From NCBI GenBank assembly GCA_023428805.1, contig JAEYWW010000345.1:1-15036 (forward strand): a stretch of 15,036 nt of DNA, written 5' to 3'. The notes below the pieces were generated by a model. It did not search any database. It saw only the letters and a list, made by a program, of their open reading frames with translations, and was not told the DNA's origin. Below are positions 1 through 6,385 of the stretch, in pieces. A program made the translations under genes and the position numbers. Within the stretch, counting starts at the first letter, position 1, and each line of letters opens with the position of its first letter. Source of the stretch: Armatimonadota bacterium. GTDB taxonomy: Bacteria > Armatimonadota > Fimbriimonadia > Fimbriimonadales > Fimbriimonadaceae.

Positions 1-116
1 CTCAGAACGAGCCGAGGGTCGCCAAACTTCGAATATCCGTAGGCGGCAGAGAAGCGGCGCTCAAGGCTTCCTCCCCATCCTCATCACCCGACAATCACCT
101 CTTCGATCTTCGCGCG

Positions 117-413
117 ATGGATCATTATGATGGTGACCATGTCGTGTCAGCAGAGAAGACGAGCCACGATCTCTTGATAGCTGAAGCTGAACTTGAGCGC
201 GGGGCATTGGACGGCGCGGCTGCCATTCTGATGAACCCTGTTCATCAGTCGTCAGGTTTTGAGTATCCAGTCCGAAGGAGAACGCTGCTCTTGGCGGGAG
301 AATGGATGGAAATGTATGACCAATGGGTTGCTGCCGGGAAGTTGAGCCAGTCCGATCAGGCTGCCTTTGCGTCATTTCGAGACGCAATCGAAGATTTTAT
401 AACAAGTCGTTAG
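117..413 (+). CDS. Small hypothetical protein, possibly 5'-truncated by the window edge
   Basis: The ORF has 98 codons from the ATG at 117 and encodes an acidic, mostly helical-looking protein that I do not recognise. It has no signal peptide, membrane segment or cysteine. The middle is rich in Ala, Leu and Glu (AEAELERGALDGAAAIL), and the end reads like a soluble helical domain. The same frame stays open without a stop back to the first base of the window and there is no ribosome binding site before ATG 117, so the true start may lie outside. The stop at 411-413 is followed by 53 bp to the next gene, which has its own promoter-like element. Base composition looks less GC-rich than the neighbours. 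Coding status is likely but not certain. Confidence 0.45.
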   Translation: MDHYDGDHVVSAEKTSHDLLIAEAELERGALDGAAAILMNPVHQSSGFEYPVRRRTLLLAGEWMEMYDQWVAAGKLSQSDQAAFASFRDAIEDFITSR

Positions 414-454
414 AAAAATCTCCCAACACGTGCGAAACTCGGTCAAGACGGGTC

Positions 455-460
455 TAAACT
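455..460 (+). promoter_or_regulatory. -10 element (TAAACT) for a leaderless GH127 transcript
   Basis: TAAACT ends six bases before the ATG at 467 and no Shine-Dalgarno sequence lies between them. Transcription would begin at or next to the start codon, giving a leaderless mRNA. No convincing -35 box is visible. An identical hexamer at identical spacing precedes the rhodanese gene at 14479. Confidence 0.5.
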
Positions 461-466
461 GGGCGT

Positions 467-2368
467 ATGCAGTTGGGCAGACCGCTCCCTCTCGGCGGTG
501 TGAAGATCACCGATCCATTTTGGAGCTACTGGCAGAACACCGTCATCGACCACAGCCTTCCCCAGCAGTGGCAGATGTGTGAGGAGACGGGGCGGATTGA
601 GAATTTTCGCAGAGTCGTTCGTGGCGAGCTAGATGGCCATGAAGGGATGTACTACAACGACAGCGATGTCTACAAATGGATGGAGGCCGCCGCCTACGCC
701 CTCCGCATCCGACCAGATTCTCCTACTGCGCCCCAACTGAAGGAAGCCATCGACCTCATCGGCCAGGCCCAGCACGAGTCCGGCTACATCAACACCTATC
801 ATCAGCTTGGCCGGATGGATGAGCAGTACAAGAGCTTGGTGTGCAAGCACGAAATGTACTGCGGCGGTCACCTGATCGAAGCCGCCGTCGCCCACGAGGA
901 GGCGACTGGGGACAAGACGCTCTCCACCATCGCCCGGAAGTACGCCGACCACATTGCGGCCACGTTCGGCCCGGACAAGCGCAAGGGATGGTGCGGGCAC
1001 CAGGAAATCGAACTCGCCCTCTGCCGCCTGGCCGACCTCGATCAGGATGAATCCCGCCGCGACCTTGCCCGATGGATGACCGAAGGACGCGGCACACGCC
1101 CGAGCCCGTATTGGGAGGAACTGCAGGATGAAGCGACCCGCGAACTCTCACCCGGCTACTACGAACGGATGATCGGCAAGGACGGCACCTACGACGGGAG
1201 CTATTGCCAGGACGACAAGCCCCTGACAGAACAAGACCTGCCCGTCGGCCACTCCGTCCGCGCTATGTATTACTACATCGGCGCACATGAGAGCTATGGC
1301 GCGGAGATGCCTGAGAAGCTGGGAGCCGCGCTGAAGCGGATCTGGCAGAGCCTGATCGAGAAGCGCATCTACATCACGGGCGGCATCGGCTCAAGCCGGT
1401 TCAACGAGGGATTCACCGAAGACTACGACCTGCCCAACCGGGACGCCTACGCCGAGACCTGCGCCGCCATCTCGCTCTTCCAGTGGGCGAGCCGGATGAA
1501 CGACCTCATGGGCGACACGGAGCCTGCCGACGTGATGGAGCGCATCCTCTACAACGCCGCCCTCAGCGGCATCGCGCTGGACGGTGTGAAGTACTACTAC
1601 GTCAATCCGCTGGAGCGCGTGGGGATGCATGAGCGGATGAAGTGGTACACCTGCGCCTGCTGTCCGCCCAACATCGCGCGGCTGATCCTCTCGCTTGGGC
1701 AGTATCTGGGGCGTGTGTCTGAAGACACTCTGACGATCAACCTTTATGTGGGCGCGGACCTCAAGCTCAATTTCGGGGGCGAAAGCGTGTCCCTGCGCAT
1801 CGAATCCGATCTTCCCTGGGAGCCGCGGACCCGCGTCGTTGTTGCGGAGGGCTCAGCCAACTTCAAGCTCAGGCTCAGAATTCCCGCTTGGGCGGACGAG
1901 ACGGTTCAAGTGCGCCGCAACGGAGCGCGAATTGAGGCCGAGATCAAGAATGGCTACATCACCCTCAACGGCCAATGGTCGCCAGGCGACATCGTGGACC
2001 TCGACTTCAAAATGGAGCCCACCTACTTCCTCGCCGATCCTCGGGTGGTGGATGCGGGCGGACGGGCGGCCTTGGTGCGGGGACCGTTGCTCTTCTGCCT
2101 GGAAGATGCCGACAATCCCCATCCGATCAGCCACTTTGCGGTTGACACTCTGGTTCCCGTGAAGGTCAAGGAATGCAGTCCCCTCCCGACCGTGCAGAGG
2201 GTGGCTGAAGTGAGCGGGCGGGTCATTCCGCACCATCCATCAGGCTCCAGCCTCTACTTCCACGCCGCCGACACCGGATCGAAGGCCGACACCGCCACGA
2301 TGATCCCGTACTACGCTTGGGCGAATCGGGGACCGGGAAAGATGAAGGTCTGGATGCGGCGCGCCTGA
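467..2368 (+). CDS. GH127-family beta-L-arabinofuranosidase (DUF1680)
   Basis: The 633-residue protein should release terminal L-arabinofuranose from arabino-oligosaccharides; the characterised family member is HypBA1 of Bifidobacterium (about 658 aa). The catalytic machinery can be read directly. Glu314 in FNEGF matches the HypBA1 acid/base Glu322. Glu330 and Cys332 in AETCA match zinc ligands Glu338 and Cys340. Cys398-Cys399 in CCPPN match the nucleophile and fourth zinc ligand (Cys417-Cys418). The spacing from 314 to 330 is 16 residues, as in HypBA1. The N-terminal part is the (alpha/alpha)6 barrel, and the C-terminal 200 residues are beta-rich. There is no signal peptide, so it probably acts in the cytoplasm on imported sugars. 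The start at 467 follows a TAAACT element. The family also contains other specificities, so the exact substrate is inferred. Confidence 0.88.
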   Translation: MQLGRPLPLGGVKITDPFWSYWQNTVIDHSLPQQWQMCEETGRIENFRRVVRGELDGHEGMYYNDSDVYKWMEAAAYALRIRPDSPTAPQLKEAIDLIGQAQHESGYINTYHQLGRMDEQYKSLVCKHEMYCGGHLIEAAVAHEEATGDKTLSTIARKYADHIAATFGPDKRKGWCGHQEIELALCRLADLDQDESRRDLARWMTEGRGTRPSPYWEELQDEATRELSPGYYERMIGKDGTYDGSYCQDDKPLTEQDLPVGHSVRAMYYYIGAHESYGAEMPEKLGAALKRIWQSLIEKRIYITGGIGSSRFNEGFTEDYDLPNRDAYAETCAAISLFQWASRMNDLMGDTEPADVMERILYNAALSGIALDGVKYYYVNPLERVGMHERMKWYTCACCPPNIARLILSLGQYLGRVSEDTLTINLYVGADLKLNFGGESVSLRIESDLPWEPRTRVVVAEGSANFKLRLRIPAWADETVQVRRNGARIEAEIKNGYITLNGQWSPGDIVDLDFKMEPTYFLADPRVVDAGGRAALVRGPLLFCLEDADNPHPISHFAVDTLVPVKVKECSPLPTVQRVAEVSGRVIPHHPSGSSLYFHAADTGSKADTATMIPYYAWANRGPGKMKVWMRRA

Positions 2369-2412
2369 GTGTGTTTTGGGAGTGCGCGGTCATTCATGTC
2401 GCGCTTTGGAAT

Positions 2413-2429
2413 GGGCGGCTTTGCCGCCC
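2413..2429. terminator. GC-rich hairpin between convergent genes
   Basis: A perfect inverted repeat, GGGCGGC-ttt-GCCGCCC, lies in the 89-bp gap between the convergent ends of the GH127 gene (2368) and the acetyltransferase gene (2458). It has a 7-bp stem and a 3-nt loop. Neither side has a T-tract, so it is either a weak bidirectional terminator or a REP-like palindrome similar to those near 14830. Confidence 0.4.
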
Positions 2430-2457
2430 TGGAATCTCGGCTTGATGCGAAGAGAAG

Positions 2458-2991
2458 CTACTCGCTGGCAGCAAGCGACTTCTTCAGCTTCGCGAGTGAA
2501 TCGAAGAGCAGAATTTCGGTGGAGTGCCGCTCGTCGCCAATTGCTGACAATTCTGCGGCAACCAGCCTCGCTCCATGCTTCGTGTAGAACTGCTTTGCGG
2601 CATGATTCGCGGCGAATACCCGGAGGCTCAGGCTCCTGCCTGAACGCCGCCCCAACTCATCGACCACGGCAAGCATCAGCTTTGTTCCAACGCCCTTTCG
2701 CTGCCAGCGCGGGTGGATGTAGATCGCTCCAAGATGCCAGTCCGCCCATCGTTGGTCGGGTTTTGCATGAACGAAGCCGATGATGGCGTGATTGGAGTCC
2801 AGCGCGATCCGCCAAATCTCCCCGGCAAGGATTGAAGCCATGATCAGCGGGCCGCGCCTGTCGGGAGTGATCGTGGCCAACGCCTCAGGAGAGAGGAAAG
2901 CCCGGTAGGCGTCGTTCCACACCAGCACCGCCAGTTCAGCGATCGCCCTTGAATCTCCAATATCGGCGGCTCGAATGCTGATTCGGCTCAT
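2458..2991 (-). CDS. GNAT-family N-acetyltransferase
   Basis: This 177-residue protein spans a normal GNAT domain. Strand beta1 is at the N-terminus (ISIRAADIGDSRAIAEL), and motif A, the acetyl-CoA pyrophosphate loop, is at about residues 91-107 (IYIHPRWQRKGVGTKLM, of the Q/R-x-x-G-x-G type). The motif B region, FAANHAAKQFYTKHGA, is the usual 'N..A..fY...Gf' signature. The acceptor substrate (an amino group on a small molecule or a peptide N-terminus) cannot be told from sequence. The gene is on the strand opposite its neighbours and starts only 50 bp from the divergent aldehyde dehydrogenase gene, so the two promoters share a short intergenic region. The start at 2991 is supported by a TATGAT element five bases upstream. 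Confidence 0.85.
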   Translation of the reverse strand: MSRISIRAADIGDSRAIAELAVLVWNDAYRAFLSPEALATITPDRRGPLIMASILAGEIWRIALDSNHAIIGFVHAKPDQRWADWHLGAIYIHPRWQRKGVGTKLMLAVVDELGRRSGRSLSLRVFAANHAAKQFYTKHGARLVAAELSAIGDERHSTEILLFDSLAKLKKSLAASE

Positions 2992-2996
2992 GCTCG

Positions 2997-3002
2997 ATCA
3001 TA
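2997..3002 (-). promoter_or_regulatory. -10 element (TATGAT) for the GNAT gene
   Basis: TATGAT, five of six matches to the sigma-70 consensus, ends five bases before the ATG at 2991 on the minus strand. There is no room for a ribosome binding site, so a leaderless message is implied. It lies back to back with the CAAAAT element of the divergent gene. Confidence 0.5.
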
Positions 3003-3029
3003 GCCGCGCAGACGAGAGGAAAGCTCGGT

Positions 3030-3035
3030 CAAAAT
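3030..3035 (+). promoter_or_regulatory. -10 element (CAAAAT) for the aldehyde dehydrogenase gene
   Basis: CAAAAT ends six bases before the ATG at 3042, inside the sequence GGTCAAAATGAACCT. The ATG inside that string (3034) is out of frame. The same hexamer at the same distance precedes the glycosyl hydrolase gene at 12458. No Shine-Dalgarno sequence is present. Confidence 0.45.
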
Positions 3036-3041
3036 GAACCT

Positions 3042-4457
3042 ATGCGCTTGAGTCATTTCGTCGATGGAGCTTTTGTGGAGGCCGAGGGCGACGCCTTCCG
3101 CAGCGTCAATCCGTCACGTCCCGATGAACTGATCGCCGAGGTTCCCATCGGTTCTGGCAGCGAAATGGGAAGTGCCGTCACGTCTGCCCAGCACGCTTTT
3201 TCCGCCTGGTCCGGACTGACCGGTGCCGCCCGTGCCGATCATCTGATCCGCTGGGCTAAGGTGATCGAATCTCGAAAGGACGAACTTGCCCTGGCGATGG
3301 CCCGGGAAGTCGGCAAGCCGATCGGAGAGGCGGTCGGGGAGGCCATGCGATGCGTCGCGATTCTCAACTATTACGCGGGGGAGGCGGTTCGGGAGATCGG
3401 CATGGTCATTCCCGCCTTGGCCCCTGGCGCTCTGCAATTTTCCGTCCGGCAGCCGGTCGGCGTGGTTGGGCTCATCACGCCTTGGAATTTTCCCTTGGCG
3501 ATTCCGCTCTGGAAGGCCGCGCCCGCCCTTTCGGCGGGCTGCACGGTTGTCCTGAAGCCATCAGAACACGCTGGCTACTGCGGGCAGCTTCTGGCCGACA
3601 CCGCGCGCGAAGCGGGAATGCCTGCCGGAGTCTTCAACGTGGTCCACGGCACTTCCGCCGCAGGTGAGGCGCTTGTGAAGCATTCGGGCATCAAGGCGAT
3701 CAGCTTCACAGGTTCGGAAAGAGTCGGGCGGATGATCCAGCAGGCAGGGGTCATCCGCGGTGCGAAGGTGCAGGCCGAGATGGGCGGCAAGAACGCCGCG
3801 ATCGTTCTGGCGGATGCTGATCTGCCCAAGGCCGCCGCGCTGGTCGCGGGAGGGGCGATGCGGTTCGCAGGTCAGAAGTGCACGGCCACCAGCCGCGTGA
3901 TTGTTGACCGTGCGGTTATGGAGCCGTTCTTGTTCGAGCTGCAGAAGGCAGTCGAAGCGCTCCCGGTCGCTGATCCCACCGATCCGGCTTCGGCGATTGG
4001 GCCGGTGATCTTTGGTTCGTCGCACGAGCGATTGAACCGCGTTGTCAATGAGAACCGGGAGAGGTCCGCGTTCGATGTTTCCACCCCAAGCGAGGGCTGG
4101 TATGTCGCGCCCACGGTCATTCGAGATGTCCAGCCGCACGAATCTCTGGCGCAGGACGAACTGTTTGGACCTGTTCTCGCGGTCATTCCCTCGGAAGGGC
4201 TCGATCAATCCATCGAGATCGCCAACGGCATTCGCTTCGGGCTTTCCGCAACCCTGCTGACGAAGGATGTCGCGTCCGCCCTCAAGTATATGCACCGCAT
4301 TGAGGCTGGGTTGGTGCGGGTCAATGGAGACACAACCGGCGTCGATCCTCATGCTCCGTTCGGCGGGTTCAAGGCCTCCAGTTCCCATTCCCGCGAACAA
4401 GGCCCCGAAGGTGTGCGGTTCTACACGGAGATCAAAACTGTCCAGGTGAATCCTTGA
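3042..4457 (+). CDS. NAD(P)-dependent aldehyde dehydrogenase, 2-ketoglutarate semialdehyde dehydrogenase-like
   Basis: The 471-residue protein is a full-length member of the aldehyde dehydrogenase superfamily, which oxidises aldehydes to carboxylates with NAD(P)+. Key residues are all present: Asn149 in TPWNFP (oxyanion hole), Lys172 in KPSE, the FTGSERVG nucleotide loop at 222-229, general base Glu246 in AEMGGKN, catalytic Cys280 in GQKCTATSR and Glu373 in ELFGP. The GQKCTATSR context resembles the YcbD/KGSADH subgroup that converts 2-ketoglutarate semialdehyde to 2-ketoglutarate, the last step of oxidative pentose and glucarate pathways; this subgroup call is from memory of the motif. The nearby arabinofuranosidase suits an L-arabinose role, but the other pathway enzymes are not in the window. 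Succinate semialdehyde dehydrogenase or a broad-range enzyme remain possible. Confidence 0.85.
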   Translation: MRLSHFVDGAFVEAEGDAFRSVNPSRPDELIAEVPIGSGSEMGSAVTSAQHAFSAWSGLTGAARADHLIRWAKVIESRKDELALAMAREVGKPIGEAVGEAMRCVAILNYYAGEAVREIGMVIPALAPGALQFSVRQPVGVVGLITPWNFPLAIPLWKAAPALSAGCTVVLKPSEHAGYCGQLLADTAREAGMPAGVFNVVHGTSAAGEALVKHSGIKAISFTGSERVGRMIQQAGVIRGAKVQAEMGGKNAAIVLADADLPKAAALVAGGAMRFAGQKCTATSRVIVDRAVMEPFLFELQKAVEALPVADPTDPASAIGPVIFGSSHERLNRVVNENRERSAFDVSTPSEGWYVAPTVIRDVQPHESLAQDELFGPVLAVIPSEGLDQSIEIANGIRFGLSATLLTKDVASALKYMHRIEAGLVRVNGDTTGVDPHAPFGGFKASSSHSREQGPEGVRFYTEIKTVQVNP

Positions 4458-4523
4458 CGGGTTAACCCTCCTTTAACATCTGACATTCCCGAGATTGCGT
4501 CTTAACAATTGAAGGGAAACAAA

Positions 4524-5348
4524 ATGGAAAGAACCATTCACCGGCCGAGGCCGGAACTCCTGAGGGAGATTGAGCAATTCAACATCGAAGGCGGCTATGC
4601 CGCCTTTTCTTTTGCCCGAAGGCTTGCCCGCGAGAACGGATGGAGCTTGGAATACTCCGAACGGGTGATCCGCGAGTACCGCCGATTTCTCTACCTGGCC
4701 AAGACCGCCGGGCACACGGTGACTCCGAGCGACGAGGTTGATCAGGCGTGGCACCTCCACATGGTCTACACCGAATCGTACTGGACCCGCTTGTGCGGTG
4801 AAGTTTTCGGCGAGCCGCTTCATCACGGTCCCACCAAGGGAGGCCGGGAGGAGTCGGTGAAGTTCACCGACCTCTACGAGCGAACCCTGGAAAGCTACCG
4901 AACCGCATTCGGGGAGGAACCGCCCGGCGACATCTGGCCTGCGGCAGAGGAGAGATTCCGCCGGGCGGCGCAGTTCAGTCGGGTGAATGTGGCGGAGAAC
5001 TGGGTGATTCCGAAGCCGAAGATTCTCACCTCCGGGCTGGGAGCGGCGGGTTTCGCCGGATGCGGGCTGGCGACTACAAGCGGGGTGACCTTCACGGGAA
5101 TCTTCATCCTGGTCGGCTTCATCTGTCTGATCGCGATCATCATCCTCATTGCCCACGCTATGAGCAACCGCCCTCCCGGCAGCGGCGGTGGTGGAGGGGG
5201 AGCGGGAGCGGGCTGCGGCACGTTCTTCGGAGGCGGCTGCGGATCGTCCGGCGACGCGGGTGACGCGGGCGGCTCAGGATGCGGTTCGTCGGGTTGCGGT
5301 TCTTCTGGCTGCGGTGGAGGCGGCTGCGGTGGAGGATGCGGCAGCTGA
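4524..5348 (+). CDS. GRDP-like domain membrane protein with a Gly/Cys-rich C-terminal tail
   Basis: The start is ATG 4524 (274 aa), preceded by GAAGGGA six bases upstream; a TTG at 4509 in the same frame has no such site. Residues 1-165 are a soluble domain with the motif DEVDQAWHLHMVYT (70-83), then Y86 and C91, resembling plant and bacterial glycine-rich-domain proteins (GRDP, 'D..WH.H...p..Y...C'). Residues 190-212 form a strongly hydrophobic helix (IFILVGFICLIAIIILIAHA). After it, residues 216-274 are almost only Gly, Ser, Cys and Ala, with seven Cys (231, 239, 253, 258, 263, 268, 272), four of them exactly five apart. The architecture recalls membrane proteins with the TIGR04222 label, which also end in Gly/Cys repeats. 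Function is unknown. The gene follows the dehydrogenase gene by 66 bp and may not share its promoter. Confidence 0.8.
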   Translation: MERTIHRPRPELLREIEQFNIEGGYAAFSFARRLARENGWSLEYSERVIREYRRFLYLAKTAGHTVTPSDEVDQAWHLHMVYTESYWTRLCGEVFGEPLHHGPTKGGREESVKFTDLYERTLESYRTAFGEEPPGDIWPAAEERFRRAAQFSRVNVAENWVIPKPKILTSGLGAAGFAGCGLATTSGVTFTGIFILVGFICLIAIIILIAHAMSNRPPGSGGGGGGAGAGCGTFFGGGCGSSGDAGDAGGSGCGSSGCGSSGCGGGGCGGGCGS

Positions 5349-5374
5349 GTCCCTCAGTTTTGAACCTGGGAAGG

Positions 5375-5380
5375 TAAAAT
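5375..5380 (+). promoter_or_regulatory. Candidate -10 box (TAAAAT) of tRNA-Ser
   Basis: TAAAAT, five of six matches to the consensus, lies 19 bases before the first tRNA base, a plausible distance for a short 5' leader. The only TTGAAC nearby (5360-5365) is too close to act as its -35 box, so the -35 element is not identified. Confidence 0.35.
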
Positions 5381-5399
5381 GCTCTCTTCAAAACCACGA

Positions 5400-5487
5400 G
5401 GAGAGTTGGTCGAGTGGTTTAAGGCAGCAGTCTTGAAAACTGCCGTGGCGCAAGTCACCGTGGGTTCGAATCCCACACTCTCCTCCA
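5400..5487 (+). tRNA. tRNA-Ser (anticodon UGA)
   Basis: This is a complete 88-nt class II tRNA. The acceptor stem GGAGAGT/ACTCTCC pairs at 7 of 7 positions (5400-5406 with 5477-5483). The D-arm contains GTGG, the anticodon stem GCAGT/ACTGC (5427-5431 with 5439-5443) encloses the loop CTTGAAA with TGA at 5434-5436, and a long variable arm (about 5444-5459) is typical of serine tRNAs. The T-arm is GTGGG-TTCGAAT-CCCAC (5460-5476), and CCA is encoded at 5485-5487. It reads UCN codons. The discriminator base is T, whereas G is usual for bacterial tRNA-Ser. The 3' end is copied imperfectly 141 bp downstream. Confidence 0.95.
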
Positions 5488-5490
5488 TTA
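5468..5490 (+). repeat. Direct repeat, copy 1 (tRNA-Ser 3' end, candidate attL-like)
   Basis: This stretch runs from the T-loop through CCA and three bases beyond. It matches 5609-5631 at 19 of 23 positions, and the last 12 bases (TCTCCTCCATTA) are identical. Sites of this type, at the 3' end of a tRNA gene, are the standard targets of tyrosine integrases. Confidence 0.5.
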
Positions 5491-5509
5491 GGTTCAAAGT
5501 GCAAGGGCT

Positions 5510-5530
5510 TTGTCCGTCAATTGTCCGTCA
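5510..5530 (+). repeat. Tandem TTGTCCGTCA pair, possible integrase arm sites
   Basis: TTGTCCGTCA occurs twice with an 11-bp period (5510-5519 and 5521-5530), 23 bp downstream of the tRNA gene. It lies between the two tRNA-end copies. Short direct repeats in this position are typical of integrase arm-type binding sites, but a chance tandem duplication is possible. Confidence 0.35.
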
Positions 5531-5608
5531 GTAGACATGATTCGACACGAATGAGCTTCTCATTCCCGCCTATAAGCGGATCACTAAGTCAACTCGACTG
5601 GTGTGAAT

Positions 5609-5631
5609 GAACCCGACCTTCTCCTCCATTA
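5609..5631 (+). repeat. Direct repeat, copy 2 (diverged tRNA-Ser 3' end, candidate attR-like)
   Basis: Copy 2 begins GAACCCGACC and ends with the 12 bases TCTCCTCCATTA shared with the tRNA, including the encoded CCA. The mismatches to copy 1 lie only in the T-arm and acceptor portion, so it cannot form a tRNA on its own. Confidence 0.45.
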
Positions 5632-5644
5632 AGCTCTTTCCGAC

Positions 5645-5938
5645 TTACTCTGGAACGAAAGTATTGGGGCCGGCTTCTGTTTCCTCCAAGTGCATTTCAA
5701 CCAGAAACCGATATCTCTCGCAGCAGGCTTCTTCGTAGGCAGTTAAATCGGTCTCGTGAATCAATTGCAAGGCGAGCACGGCTTCATATTCATCATGAGC
5801 ATCTGCCCAATTGCACGTGGGCGACAGCCAGATATGTCCCTCGTGCGCCAGAACAGATGGCTGATACGCATCGCTTAGATCCCTCCATGCCCGGAAGACT
5901 TCATCCTGAATGGCGCGAATTTCTTTGCGGTCAGGCAT
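5645..5938 (-). CDS. Small acidic hypothetical protein
   Basis: The 97-residue protein is rich in Glu and Asp with long helical stretches, and I do not recognise it. The central part reads like a compact soluble domain (HEGHIWLSPTCNW, residues 32-44). Cysteines are at 42, 72 and 73, with no repeated motif, signal peptide or membrane helix. It starts 15 bp after the stop of the DUF3307-like gene, in the same direction, and is probably the last gene of the operon. No clear ribosome binding site is seen. Base composition looks less GC-rich than the upstream operon genes, and the gene abuts the tRNA-linked scar, so it could be a later acquisition. Confidence 0.6.
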   Translation of the reverse strand: MPDRKEIRAIQDEVFRAWRDLSDAYQPSVLAHEGHIWLSPTCNWADAHDEYEAVLALQLIHETDLTAYEEACCERYRFLVEMHLEETEAGPNTFVPE

Positions 5939-5953
5939 TGCTGGAAAAACAGC

Positions 5954-6376
5954 CTATCGCCAGGAAAGCGCGATGGCGGCGGGCAAGAGCGAGAGCAGGT
6001 GGAAACCTTGATCCATGGTCACGTAGATTGTCATTCCCCGAGGTGTTGAGAAGGCGCTCGCAAAACGTTCCACTGACTCACATTCGGGGTCTTTTGCAAT
6101 GTACTTTCTCCACCAGTAGAGTGGAAGATACGAGTCTATCCAGTAGTGAGTTGCAGCAATCCAGACCAGCAGAGCCGCCAGCCATATCCCGGTCGAGCGA
6201 GGTGAATTCCAGAAGGGCAGAGCGGCGCAAAATGGGATCAGATACAGCGCAACGTGGAGCAAGCGCAGTCGGGGGTTTCGTGCCTTGTTGAGTTGGATGT
6301 ACTCCGTCTGCAGCATCCAGTCTCCCACAAAGTGGAGAATGGTCAAGATCATCAAGGCACCGCCGATGCGCTCCAT
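5954..6376 (-). CDS. DUF3307-like integral membrane protein
   Basis: The 140-residue protein has about four hydrophobic segments (roughly residues 5-20, 38-55, 62-80 and 123-138). Conserved polar residues sit in or near the membrane: His15, Asp19 and Gln23 in HFVGDWMLQ, Lys31, His41, then His77 and Asp81 in HYWID, and Asp122-Gln123 with His126 in DQGFH. This 'H...D...Q...K...H' pattern and the final 'DQ..H' match the uncharacterised DUF3307 family of small membrane proteins. The histidine/aspartate set could bind metal or form an active site; that is inference. It starts 9 bp after the lnt stop with AGGAA eight bases before the ATG, so it is co-transcribed and probably co-translated with lnt. 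Confidence 0.72.
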   Translation of the reverse strand: MERIGGALMILTILHFVGDWMLQTEYIQLNKARNPRLRLLHVALYLIPFCAALPFWNSPRSTGIWLAALLVWIAATHYWIDSYLPLYWWRKYIAKDPECESVERFASAFSTPRGMTIYVTMDQGFHLLSLLPAAIALSWR

Positions 6377-6385
6377 AGCTTTTTC

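Larger units (their letters stand above)
5488..5644. other. Non-coding stretch after tRNA-Ser, candidate integration scar
   Basis: No ORF of note occurs here. The interval holds the tandem TTGTCCGTCA pair and a second, diverged copy of the tRNA 3' end (5609-5631). It then runs into the stop codon of the minus-strand gene at 5645. The layout fits the ends left after deletion of an integrated element, leaving about 140 bp. Confidence 0.4.

Noticed and set aside
3561..4400. 279-codon open frame on the minus strand
   Set aside because: It is antisense to the aldehyde dehydrogenase, which has every catalytic residue; the antisense product shows no motif.
4453..4523. Promoter before the GRDP-like gene (CTGACA, 17 bp, TAACAA)
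   Set aside because: The spacing is right but the -10 box matches the consensus poorly, and the start site would fall on the ribosome binding site, so I did not list it as a feature.
4588..4606. Perfect palindrome AAGGCGGC-tat-GCCGCCTT
   Set aside because: It lies inside the GRDP-like coding region and encodes ordinary residues (EGGYAAF); coding constraint and GC content can explain it.
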